Assembly (NCBI GenBank): GCA_040397785.1
Contig: JBBAVI010000012.1
Coordinates: forward strand, 1 to 64,000
Length of the DNA: 64,000 nucleotides
Origin: M3007 sp040397785
GTDB taxonomy: Bacteria; Bacteroidota; Bacteroidia; Chitinophagales; Saprospiraceae
Direction of reading: 5' to 3'
The stretch's first letter is position 1, and each line of letters opens with the position of its first letter. This document shows, piece by piece, positions 32,464 through 41,498 of this stretch. A program made the position numbers and the translations under genes. The notes beneath the pieces were generated by a model that saw only the letters and a program-made list of their open reading frames with translations, did no database searches and was not told where the DNA came from.

Positions 32464-33513
32464 TTCCAAGTCCATCACCCGGTCCTCCAGCCGCTGATAC
32501 CGGATCCGCAATTGCGCCATCCAGAAACCCAGTAAGGTCCAGCCGATAATTGCGGGGTAGAAAACCAGGCGCATCGTGTTATCTAAATCCTGACTGCCAA
32601 ATGCCGGATTGCCTGTAGCTCCCGGATGCAGGCTCGCAAACATGCGCGGGACGATGTACAGCAATGGAATCAGGGATGCAAACGCAAAAATATTGTACAC
32701 TGCTGCCAGGCGCGCGCCTTTTTCAGGCTCATCGAATGAACGGCGCAGGATAAAATACGCAAAATAGATCAACAAAGCCACTGCCGTCATCAACTGCTTG
32801 ATGTCATTGCTCCACGCACGTCCCCAGGCGTAATGCGCCCATAACATGCCCGTTACGAGGCCCATTAAACCAAAAAACAGGCCAGTTTCAGCATAAGCCG
32901 ATGCGCGTCGATCATTCTCGAGGGTCGGGTTGCGCAAATACTTGGCACTGGAGATGACAGATGCTAAAAAAAGGAACATCAAAGCGAACCACATCGGCAC
33001 ATGGTAATAGGTGTTCCGGATGCTTTCGTAGATGACGTTGCGATATGGGAAGGTAAAATCTTTGATTACATGCAAATCGCCTACCGGATCACGGTTCCAT
33101 GCACCAGGGCCTGCAGCAGCTGCGGTATCGGTGTTTTTTACCAATTCAAAAGCGCCTGGCAACAAGGAAACGCCGTCTTTAGGGTGATCCAAGATCGCAT
33201 TAAGTAAAACTGATGTGCTAGCATTGGGCAAATCTGGCGGAAATAAAAAACTTGCTTCGAGGCTGGTGTCACTCAAAACCTTAATGTCCTGACCTGCCAG
33301 CGCATGCAAGGAATCGTATTCGAGCCACAACCGAAGTTCGTTGGCTGCGCTGCGCGTGTAAAAACTATTGTAGCCAAAAACTTGTACTTTTATTAGTTCA
33401 CCCGATTTGGCGGTTTCGGGAAGCGTGCGCGTGATGCCTGGCTTCAAAGGCGCCAGCATGCCAGCAAGCAGGGCGTAAATGACTAAAACTACAGAAAGTG
33501 CTTTCCACCACAT
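32461..33513 (-). CDS. ccmC: CcmC/CcsA-type haem export protein
   Basis: A 350-residue membrane protein of cytochrome c biogenesis. After an N-terminal helix (MWWKALSVVLVIYALLAGML) there is a periplasmic insert of about 130 residues, then a cluster of transmembrane helices beginning YYHVPMWFALMFLFLASVIS, where the His is a likely haem ligand. The tryptophan-rich WWD-type segment appears as HYAWGRAWSNDIKQLMTAVA, somewhat degenerate. A second His/aromatic set follows in LYIVPRMFASLHP. It probably loads haem onto CcmE at the periplasmic face. The periplasmic insert is longer than in proteobacterial CcmC. It is downstream of ccmB by 22 nt. Confidence 0.85.
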   Translation of the reverse strand: MWWKALSVVLVIYALLAGMLAPLKPGITRTLPETAKSGELIKVQVFGYNSFYTRSAANELRLWLEYDSLHALAGQDIKVLSDTSLEASFLFPPDLPNASTSVLLNAILDHPKDGVSLLPGAFELVKNTDTAAAAGPGAWNRDPVGDLHVIKDFTFPYRNVIYESIRNTYYHVPMWFALMFLFLASVISSAKYLRNPTLENDRRASAYAETGLFFGLMGLVTGMLWAHYAWGRAWSNDIKQLMTAVALLIYFAYFILRRSFDEPEKGARLAAVYNIFAFASLIPLLYIVPRMFASLHPGATGNPAFGSQDLDNTMRLVFYPAIIGWTLLGFWMAQLRIRYQRLEDRVMDLE

Positions 33514-33535
33514 GGTTTTGTAATTTTGATTTTTA

Positions 33536-34192
33536 TCAATCTTTCCAGATATATGGAAACAGAACGAATGTCAAGGTGATTAATATGGTGTCGATGGCCA
33601 ACAGATTGACAATATCGCGTTGGTAAGAAGTATCTTGAATGAGCCTTAATGCGATGGCTGATAACCGTACCAGCGTGAGCAATATAGGCAAAATAACCGG
33701 AAAACTCAAAATCGCCATCAAGGTAGCCGACTGATTGGCACGCGCAGCGATTGAGGAAATAAAAGTAAAGGCAATAGAAAACCCAAAACTACCCAAAAAC
33801 AAAACCAAGGCAAACAAAGAAGGATCTTTCACCGGATTACCAGCCACCAAACTATAAGAAGCAAAAGCCAGTAAACTCAACACCAATAATAGTAAGGTGT
33901 TGTACAAAATCTTGGCCAAAATAAGCGATACCGGATCGGTAAGTTGATAGTAGTACAATTGTCGGGCTCCACTTTCCTGCACAAAACTTTTTACTACCGC
34001 ATTAATGGAAGCAAACAACACGATGAGCCAAAATAAAATATTCCAAACCTGGGCCTGTACCTTTACGCTCGAAATATATACCACAAATACCATACTAAGC
34101 ACGTATAACACGATACCACTGATGGCATAGCGTTGGCGGAACTCCAATAGGAATTCCTTGTGCAATAACAGAAGCAAACGTCTTAAATTCAT
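33536..34192 (-). CDS. ccmB: CcmB haem exporter permease
   Basis: A 218-residue integral membrane protein with six predicted helices (for example LFWLIVLFASINAVVKSF and LVLSLLAFASYSLVA). It is the CcmB permease of the CcmAB ABC complex, which powers release of haem-loaded CcmE. The signature SGARQLYYYQLTDPVSLILA is close to the family pattern. It is first in the ccmB-ccmC-ccmD-gdhA unit. The ATPase ccmA is not adjacent. A minus-strand -7 box TACCTTTG (34213 to 34206) lies 13 nt before the ATG. Confidence 0.9.
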   Translation of the reverse strand: MNLRRLLLLLHKEFLLEFRQRYAISGIVLYVLSMVFVVYISSVKVQAQVWNILFWLIVLFASINAVVKSFVQESGARQLYYYQLTDPVSLILAKILYNTLLLLVLSLLAFASYSLVAGNPVKDPSLFALVLFLGSFGFSIAFTFISSIAARANQSATLMAILSFPVILPILLTLVRLSAIALRLIQDTSYQRDIVNLLAIDTILITLTFVLFPYIWKD

Positions 34193-34205
34193 ATATATAG
34201 CGCGT

Positions 34206-34213
34206 CAAAGGTA
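34206..34213 (-). promoter_or_regulatory. -7 promoter box of the ccmB operon
   Basis: TACCTTTG on the minus strand, 13 nt upstream of the ccmB ATG. Confidence 0.5.
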
Positions 34214-34320
34214 TGCCGGGAATTGGATGTGTACCGCGATTTTTTGCATTCATTTTGTCAAAATAATCAATCTAAAGTATTCGCCATCCTTTATCCGTTT
34301 TGCTTTGTGTTAAAAAAATC

Positions 34321-34350
34321 TTTGTACCTTCGACATGCGGGCTATCTTTG
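34321..34350 (+). promoter_or_regulatory. accD promoter (-33/-7)
   Basis: TTTG (34321-34324), an 18-nt spacer and TATCTTTG (34343-34350) form one of the best -33/-7 pairs in the window, 50 nt before the accD ATG. Confidence 0.65.
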
Positions 34351-34400
34351 CCGCCGCAAAATTGCTCCTTAACCACTAATAATTAATCAAACGATTCACT

Positions 34401-35270
34401 ATGAGTTGGTTTAAACGATTAAAAGAAGGCATTTCTACCGCTACCAAGGCAAAAAAAGATGTGCCGGAAGGTGTTTGGTTTCAATGCAAGCGCTGCAAAG
34501 AAACAAGTACTACCCGCGAATTGCGCGACAATTATTACAAATGTCCTAAATGTGATTACCATACCGCCATTGGCTCAGTGGAATATTTTGACATCATTTT
34601 CGATGATCAGGAGTATGTCACCCTGCACGATGATATGATTTCGGTCGATTTTTTGAAATTCACCGATTTAAAACCGTACGACAAACGTTTAGAGGAGTCT
34701 ATTAAAAAAACAGGCTTGCGCGATGCCATGCGCATCGGCGCAGGATCGGTTCGCAGTCATCGCTTGGTGGTTGCTGCCATGGATTTCAAATTTATTGGCG
34801 GTTCGATGGGCTCCGTGGTTGGTGAAAAAATCTCTTTGGCCATCGATTATGCCCTGGAACACAAGGCGGGTTTGATGATCATCTCCAAATCAGGCGGTGC
34901 CCGTATGATGGAAAGCGCGTTTTCATTGATGCAAATGGCCAAAACCAGCGCAAAATTGACGTTGATGGCAAAAGCAGGTTTGCCTTATTTTTCTTTGATG
35001 ACCGATCCAACGACCGGGGGTGTAACGGCATCCTTTGCCATGTTGGGCGATATCAATATTGCCGAACCCGATGCGTTGATTGGCTTCGCAGGTCCGCGCG
35101 TCATTCGGGAGACCATCAAGCGCGATCTTCCAGAGGGCTTCCAAACTTCAGACTATTTGATGGAAAATGGTTTCCTCGATTTAATCGTAAATCGGAAGGA
35201 CTTACGCGAGACATTGGGCGATTTATTGGCGTTTTTTGATAAAACACACCATGTAGAAGAGGCTGCGTAA
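34401..35270 (+). CDS. accD: Acetyl-CoA carboxylase carboxyltransferase subunit beta
   Basis: A 289-residue cytoplasmic subunit that, with AccA, transfers the carboxyl group from biotin to acetyl-CoA, giving malonyl-CoA for fatty acid synthesis. The N-terminal zinc finger uses Cys29, Cys32, Cys48 and Cys51 (CKRC and CPKC). The crotonase-like core contains KAGLMIISKSGGARMMESAF and FSLMTDPTTGGVTASFAM, with GFAGPRVIRETI near the end. Length is normal. Preceded by a good promoter at 34321-34350 and followed by a perfect 15-bp terminator stem. Confidence 0.97.
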   Translation: MSWFKRLKEGISTATKAKKDVPEGVWFQCKRCKETSTTRELRDNYYKCPKCDYHTAIGSVEYFDIIFDDQEYVTLHDDMISVDFLKFTDLKPYDKRLEESIKKTGLRDAMRIGAGSVRSHRLVVAAMDFKFIGGSMGSVVGEKISLAIDYALEHKAGLMIISKSGGARMMESAFSLMQMAKTSAKLTLMAKAGLPYFSLMTDPTTGGVTASFAMLGDINIAEPDALIGFAGPRVIRETIKRDLPEGFQTSDYLMENGFLDLIVNRKDLRETLGDLLAFFDKTHHVEEAA

Positions 35271-35280
35271 GTCGATATCC

Positions 35281-35336
35281 TTTGTGCCTTTGTGTTAAAT
35301 CCCCTCGGATAAGGTTTTTTGACACAAAGGCACAAA
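35281..35336. terminator. Bidirectional terminator between accD and the HAD gene
   Basis: TTTGTGCCTTTGTGT (35281-35295) and its exact reverse complement at 35322-35336 form a 15-bp stem with a 26-nt loop, midway between two convergent stop codons (35270 and 35352). Confidence 0.75.
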
Positions 35337-35351
35337 CTTATTTATCATATA

Positions 35352-35966
35352 TTATTGAAATACCACTGAGTATGCACGCAATTTTTCCCGCAAATCATCC
35401 GCACCCTGGAAATGTACACCCTTAATACCCAAACCTTCTGCCGCTTTTACATTGTGCAGGTTATCGTCAATAAACACAGCGCGCTCAGGATCAACGGAAT
35501 AACGCTCCAACAGGATTTTGTAAATATCCGCAAATGGTTTCCGGGTTTTCTCAACGCCCGACACAACGATCCCTTCAAACCAGTGCAAAAAATCATAACG
35601 CTCCAAGGCTACCGGGAAGGTCTCATGGCTCCAATTGGTGAGCGCCAGCAAACGATGCGTGCCTTGCTCTTTTAAAGCGCGAAACAATTCAACGGTCTCC
35701 GGAATCGGACCACCCAGCATGTCTTCCCAACGGCCGTAAAAAGTACGGATTTCAGTTTCCCATTCCGGCCATTGCGCCACCAGCAAATCGGTGCCTTGTT
35801 GTAGGGTACGATCCGCATCTTGCTCCACATTCCAGTCGGACGTACAAATATTGGCAAAGAAAAAAGCCCGGCGATCATCCTCTGGAATTACCGTGCGGAA
35901 AACGTATTCGGGGTTCCAGTCGATGAGCACGCCGCCCAAATCGAAAATAATGGTATCAAGTTGCAT
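35352..35966 (-). CDS. HAD-family phosphatase (YihX-like)
   Basis: A 204-residue haloacid-dehalogenase-superfamily hydrolase. Motif I FDLGGVLID supplies the nucleophilic Asp. Motif II is the Thr in LLALTNWSHE, motif III the Lys in GVEKTRKPF, and motif IV FIDDNLHNVKAAEGLGI. A helical cap follows motif I. The DLGGVL-x-DW-x-P pattern is seen in YihX-like sugar phosphatases, for example glucose-1-phosphatase, but the substrate is uncertain. Possibly co-transcribed with ychF, whose stop lies 32 nt upstream. Confidence 0.88.
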   Translation of the reverse strand: MQLDTIIFDLGGVLIDWNPEYVFRTVIPEDDRRAFFFANICTSDWNVEQDADRTLQQGTDLLVAQWPEWETEIRTFYGRWEDMLGGPIPETVELFRALKEQGTHRLLALTNWSHETFPVALERYDFLHWFEGIVVSGVEKTRKPFADIYKILLERYSVDPERAVFIDDNLHNVKAAEGLGIKGVHFQGADDLREKLRAYSVVFQ

Positions 35967-35998
35967 AACAGGGTGGTATTAAGTTTTAAATCAATGAC

Positions 35999-37102
35999 TT
36001 AAACATTAAAGCGGAAGTGCATAATATCACCATCGCCCACCACGTATTCTTTTCCTTCTACCGACATTTTACCCGCCTCTTTTACTTTTGCTTCGGAACC
36101 TAATGTAATAAAATCCTGATATTTAATCACCTCTGCACGAATGAATCCTTTCTCAAAATCGGAGTGAATCACCCCGGCCGCTTCTGGGGCTTTGGCGCCA
36201 TTGCGTACCGTCCAAGCGCGTACTTCTTTCACGCCGGCGGTAAAATAGGTGATCAAATTGAGCAGTTTGTAACAAGACCGAATCAAACGGTGTGCCCCTG
36301 GTTCTTCAAGGCCCATCATTTCCAAAAATTCCGCGCGTTCTTCGGGCGAATCAATGTCCGAAATTTGGGCTTCTATATTGGCGCTCAGGTAAATAACCTC
36401 TGCATTTTCAGCCGCAACAGACTGTTTGAATACCTCGGTAAAGGCGTTGCCGGTATGCATCGATCCTTCATCTACATTGCAAACATACAACACAGGTTTG
36501 GCAGTCAACAGCGACAAATCACCCATGAGGCGCAATTCATCGTCCGACATATCCGGCAGCAATTCGCGGCAAGGTTTGCCTGTTTCGATGTGTGCTTTTA
36601 CTTTTTGGAGGGTCACCAGGTCGCGTTGCTCGTCTTTATTGCCTGCTTTGGCCGCACGCGCCGACTTTTCCATTTTTTTCTCTACGGTTTCGAGGTCTTT
36701 TAAACCCAACTCGAAATCGATGATCTCTTTATCACGTACCGGATTTACAGAACCATCTACGTGTACCACATTATCGTCTTCGAAACAACGCACCACGTGT
36801 ACAATCGCATCCACTTCTCGGATATTGGCCAAAAACTGGTTACCAAGCCCTTCGCCCTGGCTCGCACCTTTGATCAAACCGGCGATGTCGAGAATATCGA
36901 CCGCAGTAGGTAAAATACGTTGCGGCTGAACCAGTTCGGCGAGTTTATCCAAACGAGCATCAGGCACCGTAATAACCCCCATGTTCGGGTCTTTGGTTGC
37001 GAAAGGGTAGTTGGCTGCCAGCGCTTTGCCCCGGGTAAGCGCGTTAAATGTGGTTGATTTTCCGACGTTGGGTAATCCAACAATGCCGCACTGAAGTGCC
37101 AT
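35999..37102 (-). CDS. ychF: Redox-regulated ATPase/GTPase YchF
   Basis: A 367-residue Obg-family P-loop protein that prefers ATP and associates with ribosomes. G1 GLPNVGKS at residues 9-16, G3 DIAGLIKGASQGEGLGNQFL, and the G4 position altered to CNVDE instead of NKxD, which explains ATP preference in the family. A coiled-coil insertion and the C-terminal TGS domain (ending GDIMHFRFNV) are complete. A TACCTTTG -7 box (37182 to 37175) precedes it by 72 nt. Confidence 0.97.
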   Translation of the reverse strand: MALQCGIVGLPNVGKSTTFNALTRGKALAANYPFATKDPNMGVITVPDARLDKLAELVQPQRILPTAVDILDIAGLIKGASQGEGLGNQFLANIREVDAIVHVVRCFEDDNVVHVDGSVNPVRDKEIIDFELGLKDLETVEKKMEKSARAAKAGNKDEQRDLVTLQKVKAHIETGKPCRELLPDMSDDELRLMGDLSLLTAKPVLYVCNVDEGSMHTGNAFTEVFKQSVAAENAEVIYLSANIEAQISDIDSPEERAEFLEMMGLEEPGAHRLIRSCYKLLNLITYFTAGVKEVRAWTVRNGAKAPEAAGVIHSDFEKGFIRAEVIKYQDFITLGSEAKVKEAGKMSVEGKEYVVGDGDIMHFRFNV

Positions 37103-37174
37103 ATATCAATTAAAATTAGGTGTGATGGTCAAAAAATGGGTACGCGTCGTAAGACTTAAGCCTCAAAACGGGCG

Positions 37175-37182
37175 CAAAGGTA
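37175..37182 (-). promoter_or_regulatory. -7 promoter box of ychF
   Basis: TACCTTTG on the minus strand. Confidence 0.5.
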
Positions 37183-37362
37183 GCAGGAATCCTTTAAAAG
37201 CCGAAATAGACACGAAAACTTCATGGATTCTATAAAACGTACACCTTATATTTGTGTGGCATTTTTGAAGCGGTGTTTTTGCCTGGTTTTAGATAAATTT
37301 AATGTATAAAAACCAGCCATTCAATATGTTTTACACCATCACATTTTAATCAAGCGCAACAA

Positions 37363-37950
37363 TTGAACCATTTAGCCCATTGTTTTTTGTCTTTCGGCAA
37401 CGAAGATTTATTGGTAGGGAATTTTATCGGCGACTTTGTAAAAGGCAACGATTGGCAAAATTACCCTTTGGAGGTACAGAAAGGCATATTGTTGCATCGC
37501 ACAATTGATAGTTTTACGGATAATCATCCGGCTACCAATCAGAGTGTGGTGCGGGTAAGGCCTTTTGGTCGGCGATACAGCGCGCCGGTCACCGATGTGT
37601 TGTACGACTACTTATTGGCGATCCATTGGCAGCAATTTTCTGACCAGGATTTTGATGTATTTGCGCAAAAAACTTATCATTTTTTGCAAAATCGAGCCGT
37701 GGAAATGCCTTTGCCCTTGCGCGATTGGATTCCGAAAATGATGGAAGATCAGTTTTTGCACCGGTACACGACCCAGGAAGGCATGCGCAAAGTAATGCAA
37801 CGTTTTAGTCGGCGTTTGCCCGTAGAAATTGACACACAGGCGGTTTTGGATTATTTTTTTGAGCATATTACTGATTTTTCAGCCGATTTTTTGGCTTTTT
37901 TCCCGGATATGGTGGCGCAAGCAAAGGATTTCATTCAAAAGCCAAGCTGA
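37363..37950 (+). CDS. acpH: Acyl-carrier-protein phosphodiesterase
   Basis: A 195-residue HD-like metal-dependent hydrolase that removes the 4'-phosphopantetheine arm from ACP. Family signatures: MNHLAHCFLSFGNEDLLVGN, FIGDFVKG, GILLHRTIDSFTDNHP and VLYDYLLAIHW. The start is TTG (37363-37365), as no ATG precedes the conserved NHLAH motif in frame. First of three plus-strand genes with short gaps (35 and 4 nt), though a metabolic link to the oxidoreductase and DUF4440 protein is not obvious. Confidence 0.9.
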   Translation: MNHLAHCFLSFGNEDLLVGNFIGDFVKGNDWQNYPLEVQKGILLHRTIDSFTDNHPATNQSVVRVRPFGRRYSAPVTDVLYDYLLAIHWQQFSDQDFDVFAQKTYHFLQNRAVEMPLPLRDWIPKMMEDQFLHRYTTQEGMRKVMQRFSRRLPVEIDTQAVLDYFFEHITDFSADFLAFFPDMVAQAKDFIQKPS

Positions 37951-37985
37951 ATTTTGAAACAAACACCACACAAATACACACTACT

Positions 37986-38951
37986 ATGAACGCACTACTT
38001 TTCAATGCTGTACATGCACCCCTGGAATACACCACGCTTCCGAACCTCGAACCAGACAAAGAAGGAATAGTCGTTGATCTTCATGCGGCCGCACTCAATC
38101 ACAGAGATTTATACATTACACAGGGTCAATATGCTGGCATTCAAGCACCCTGTATTTTGGGCAGCGATGGGGCAGGGGAGTACAAGGGTAAAAGAGTAAT
38201 CATCCATCCATCGCTTGATTGGGGGACCAATCCAAACGCGCAACAAAAGCAATTCCGGGTGTTGGGCATGCCCGATAATGGCACTTTTGCAACCCAGATA
38301 AAAATTGCCAAAAAGCAACTCCATCCGATGCCCGAGCATTTAAATTGGGAGCAGGCGGCGGCACTTCCTTTGGCGGGACTCACGGCTTATCGTACCTTGT
38401 TTACCCGTTGCAAACTGCGCAAAGGTGAAAAAGTGTTGATTTCTGGCGTCGGCGGCGGTGTAGCATTGATGGCCCTACAATTTGCGATCGCGGCTGGTGC
38501 TACTGTTTTTGTCACTTCTGGAACGGGCGAAAAAATCAAACAGGCCGAAAAACTTGGAGCAAAAGGCGGTGTCAACTACAAACAAGTTGGTTGGGATAAA
38601 GACCTTAAAGCAATGGCGGGTGGTTTTGATGTGATCATCGACTCAGCGGCAGGCGATGGGTTTGGTCAACTGGCGGGATTGTGCAATCCAGGCGGCCGCA
38701 TTGGTATTTATGGTGGCTCGTTGGGAAAAATCAATAATTTGAGCCCACAAATCATCTTTTGGAAACAAATCAGCATCCTGGGATCCACGATGGGAACGGC
38801 TTCCGATTTTAAAAGTATGCTTAAATTTGTGAAAGTCCACCAGATTGTTCCTATTGTAGATAGCACTTTTACCTTAAAATCGGGCAACCAGGCCCTCGAT
38901 TTTTTGGAAAAAGGGCAACAATTCGGAAAAATTGTATTGACTTGCGCTTAA
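37986..38951 (+). CDS. MDR-family NAD(P)-dependent oxidoreductase (quinone reductase-like)
   Basis: A 321-residue medium-chain dehydrogenase/reductase. GroES-like domain: LHAAALNHRDLYITQGQY and ILGSDGAGEY. Cofactor domain: AALPLAGLTAYRTLFTRC, GEKVLISGVGGGVALMALQF and ATVFVTSGTGEKIKQAEKLG. The zinc-binding cysteines of alcohol dehydrogenases are absent, so it is a zinc-independent reductase, probably NADPH-dependent and acting on quinones or enones. Overlaps neither neighbour; gap of 4 nt to the next gene. Confidence 0.9.
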   Translation: MNALLFNAVHAPLEYTTLPNLEPDKEGIVVDLHAAALNHRDLYITQGQYAGIQAPCILGSDGAGEYKGKRVIIHPSLDWGTNPNAQQKQFRVLGMPDNGTFATQIKIAKKQLHPMPEHLNWEQAAALPLAGLTAYRTLFTRCKLRKGEKVLISGVGGGVALMALQFAIAAGATVFVTSGTGEKIKQAEKLGAKGGVNYKQVGWDKDLKAMAGGFDVIIDSAAGDGFGQLAGLCNPGGRIGIYGGSLGKINNLSPQIIFWKQISILGSTMGTASDFKSMLKFVKVHQIVPIVDSTFTLKSGNQALDFLEKGQQFGKIVLTCA

Positions 38952-38955
38952 AACA

Positions 38956-39396
38956 ATGTACATGAAAAAATATTCAATACTTGGTTTTTTCATCCTGTTT
39001 TGTGCTTTTGGACCAAGCGTTCAAGCACAAAACAAGGCTGAAAAAGCCATTTTAGTGGTCATGCATGCCCAGGAAATTGCCTGGAACAAAGGCGACCTCA
39101 ACGCATTTATGGAAGGGTACTGGCATTCGGATAGTTTGACTTTCATTGGTTCACGCGGGCTCACACGCGGCTGGCAAACCACCCTCGACAACTACAAAAA
39201 ATCGTATCCAGATGTAGCGGCCATGGGGAAACTTACTTTCACTATCCTAAAAGTAGAGCAATTAGACCGTAAAAATGCGTTTGTGATTGGAAAATGGCAC
39301 TTAAAACGCGTAAAAGACGAATTGAGTGGTCATTATACCTTGCTTTGGAAAAAGGTGGGCGGGAAATGGGTGATTGTGGCGGATCATTCTAGTTAA
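38956..39396 (+). CDS. Exported SnoaL-like/DUF4440 protein
   Basis: A 146-residue protein with signal peptide (MKKYSILGFFILFCAFGPS, then VQAQ). The mature part is a cystatin-like NTF2-fold domain of the DUF4440 type: AWNKGDLNAFMEGYWHSDSL, RGLTRGWQTTLDNYKKSYPD, then LSGHYTLLWKKVGGKWVIVA. Members bind or convert small ligands, and the substrate here is unknown. The start may be ATG 38956 or ATG 38962; the latter gives a cleaner signal peptide. Its stop is 22 nt from the convergent WG-repeat gene. Confidence 0.87.
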   Translation: MYMKKYSILGFFILFCAFGPSVQAQNKAEKAILVVMHAQEIAWNKGDLNAFMEGYWHSDSLTFIGSRGLTRGWQTTLDNYKKSYPDVAAMGKLTFTILKVEQLDRKNAFVIGKWHLKRVKDELSGHYTLLWKKVGGKWVIVADHSS

Positions 39397-39418
39397 AAAC
39401 GGATTTGTTTGTATTCAA

Positions 39419-41377
39419 TTACTCATCATAATAGTCCATCAAATTACCATATTGGTAACCTTCTTTCCGCCAAAACTGCCCAGGGTTTATACTGCCCGGA
39501 AATTCATTGCTGTAAAGTTCTTTATGCTCTTCCCCCACTTCCCTATATAAAGGGTTTTTCCAGGTAAATTTTAACCTTAACGAAGTGCTAAAATCACCCT
39601 TGTAATCAGGAACTTCAAATGTCCAGAATTCATTCGGAAGTAATTTTAATTTGTAGTAACTAACGCCGCACCAACTATTTCGCATGTATTCAATATCTTT
39701 CCATATACCTGCTGAATTTAAGGCTTGAACGATAATGTAAAGCCTATTGTCTTGACAATCAACAAAGAAGGTGTCTAAAGTAGTGTTATAAATATAAGTT
39801 TTATGGCAAGCGTTTCCAATGGGATCCATACATGCTTCCTGTCTATTTACCCAGATTCCGAAAGTGTTATCTCCAAAATTAAAGGATTTTGGAATAGATT
39901 TAGCCTGATATTGATTTATAATGTATTTATTTGAAATGCCACTTTCAAACACCGTATAATTTGAAGACGCCATGTAGTCTATATGAACTTCTATTGGGCT
40001 TTTGGCTCTTTTAGTATGAATGGCCTTCCAGACAAAATCGCCCTTGGGGTTAACATATCCATAAAGACTGTCTATTTCAACATACAAAAGGCCGTCTATA
40101 AAACCGGACGGATCTACTTTGGTGAATTTTGGTGGAAAGATCCAGTTGCCCTTTCTGTCAATCAGGCCCCAAAATTCTTTAATTGGTTCGAATTTTGGAG
40201 AATAATGCTCCATTTTGAGCGGCTCATTTATGGCAACCAACATACCCTCTTTTTGAAAAAGACGATCATGGACATGATTAAATTGAGGTTGAACCAGATA
40301 GTTACCCATACTATCAATAATCCCGTACCTTTTAATATCCCGCTCTCCCGGCTCTTGCTTATCCTCGGCTACAATCGCCATATTGTCAGAAAAGTCATTA
40401 TCTAAAACGAATTCAAATCGGTTCGTGCTGAGTTGTTTTCCTGTTTTGTCCATCAAATACCAGTTCCGGATTGTTCCAGAAAAGGATCTCCCATTTTTGA
40501 AATCCATCGCGTCATCGTCCTTGTATTTTCTCAAAAATGGCTTTCCAAGTGTATCGTACCATGTAATATATTCATTACCTGAAAATAATTGCCCGTCCTT
40601 AGGGTTTGGATTTACGCTAATTGCAATTACTCCTTCAGACCAATGATTATTATAGGATTGGAATCCTTCCGGTACTAAAAAAAGCAATTGCCCTTTTCGA
40701 TCGATATAACCGCACTGGTATTGATTTCTTTGGCGAAATCCGGTAGAAACTTGTGCTAAATTGCCCTCGAACGGATAAATATTATCATATTTTCCATACG
40801 GTACAATCAGTTTCCCTGATTTGTCGAACAATGCATATTCGGTTTTCCCATTTTTTTCGCGGGATTTAATACCATCCTCTTCCCCCGGCTCCTTAAAAAT
40901 ATCGGGAATAATTTCACCATTTAGTTTCAAACGATATGTCTTGGAAGTATTACCCCTACCTAATATAAAGGCAGCTTCACCATCCATAAAACTGGATATG
41001 CGTTGTATACTATCTGGCAATTCAAATGATTTATGGCCTAAATGGTCAATAAAAAGCGGTTTGCCATCTTTCCAAACAAAAGCATAACCTTCAGAAAATG
41101 AACATGCATAGTCATAAATCGCTGATATAACAAAATTGCCTTTTACATCAATAAATCCCCAGGTTCCGCTCATACGTGCAGGCGCTACACTGTCCGTGAA
41201 CGAACCGATCCCTCGAAAAATCGGCTTAATTACTTCTTTTCCTTGCTGATTTATATAACCCCAGCGTCCTTCCTTTTCAATTTTAAACAATGGATCTCCG
41301 GGTTTCCAGTTAGATGGTTGAGCGCATTGGTTGAATAACAATAAAAACAGGAATGCTGATAATACCAATTTATACAT
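39419..41377 (-). CDS. WG-repeat lipoprotein
   Basis: A 652-residue lipoprotein: the ATG at 41375-41377 gives MYKLVLSAFLFLLLFNQCAQ with a lipobox-like NQC. An upstream in-frame start at 41455 would bury the signal and was rejected. The mature protein holds about ten WG/KWG repeats of ~40-45 residues, such as GRWGYINQQGKEVIKPIF, GTWGFIDVKGNFVISAIYD, FWGLIDRKGNWIFPPKF and LYGYVNPKGDFVW. The repeats form beta-rich modules of unknown ligand. The last ~150 residues differ and may be a separate beta domain (WKDIEYMRNSWCGVSYYKL). Probably a surface-exposed or periplasmic binding protein. Confidence 0.88.
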   Translation of the reverse strand: MYKLVLSAFLFLLLFNQCAQPSNWKPGDPLFKIEKEGRWGYINQQGKEVIKPIFRGIGSFTDSVAPARMSGTWGFIDVKGNFVISAIYDYACSFSEGYAFVWKDGKPLFIDHLGHKSFELPDSIQRISSFMDGEAAFILGRGNTSKTYRLKLNGEIIPDIFKEPGEEDGIKSREKNGKTEYALFDKSGKLIVPYGKYDNIYPFEGNLAQVSTGFRQRNQYQCGYIDRKGQLLFLVPEGFQSYNNHWSEGVIAISVNPNPKDGQLFSGNEYITWYDTLGKPFLRKYKDDDAMDFKNGRSFSGTIRNWYLMDKTGKQLSTNRFEFVLDNDFSDNMAIVAEDKQEPGERDIKRYGIIDSMGNYLVQPQFNHVHDRLFQKEGMLVAINEPLKMEHYSPKFEPIKEFWGLIDRKGNWIFPPKFTKVDPSGFIDGLLYVEIDSLYGYVNPKGDFVWKAIHTKRAKSPIEVHIDYMASSNYTVFESGISNKYIINQYQAKSIPKSFNFGDNTFGIWVNRQEACMDPIGNACHKTYIYNTTLDTFFVDCQDNRLYIIVQALNSAGIWKDIEYMRNSWCGVSYYKLKLLPNEFWTFEVPDYKGDFSTSLRLKFTWKNPLYREVGEEHKELYSNEFPGSINPGQFWRKEGYQYGNLMDYYDE

Positions 41378-41483
41378 ATGATGGTGGGTTTGTGTAAGAA
41401 AACGCACCTTTTGACTTGTTTGGTATTTGCTTTTTTTAGTTAAATAAACAAACAAAAAGTTTTTTTAAATAAATTATTTGTTT

Positions 41484-41491
41484 TATTTTTG
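41484..41491 (+). promoter_or_regulatory. -7 promoter box of the Rpn gene
   Basis: TATTTTTG ends 7 nt before the ATG at 41499, suggesting a very short or absent leader. The 14 nt at 41471-41484 recur at 42863-42876, upstream of the SWIM-MoxR operon. Confidence 0.5.
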
Positions 41492-41498
41492 CGCAACT

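Noticed and set aside
36164..36703. A 179-residue plus-strand frame opposite ychF
   Set aside because: Antisense shadow, Phe/His-rich translation.
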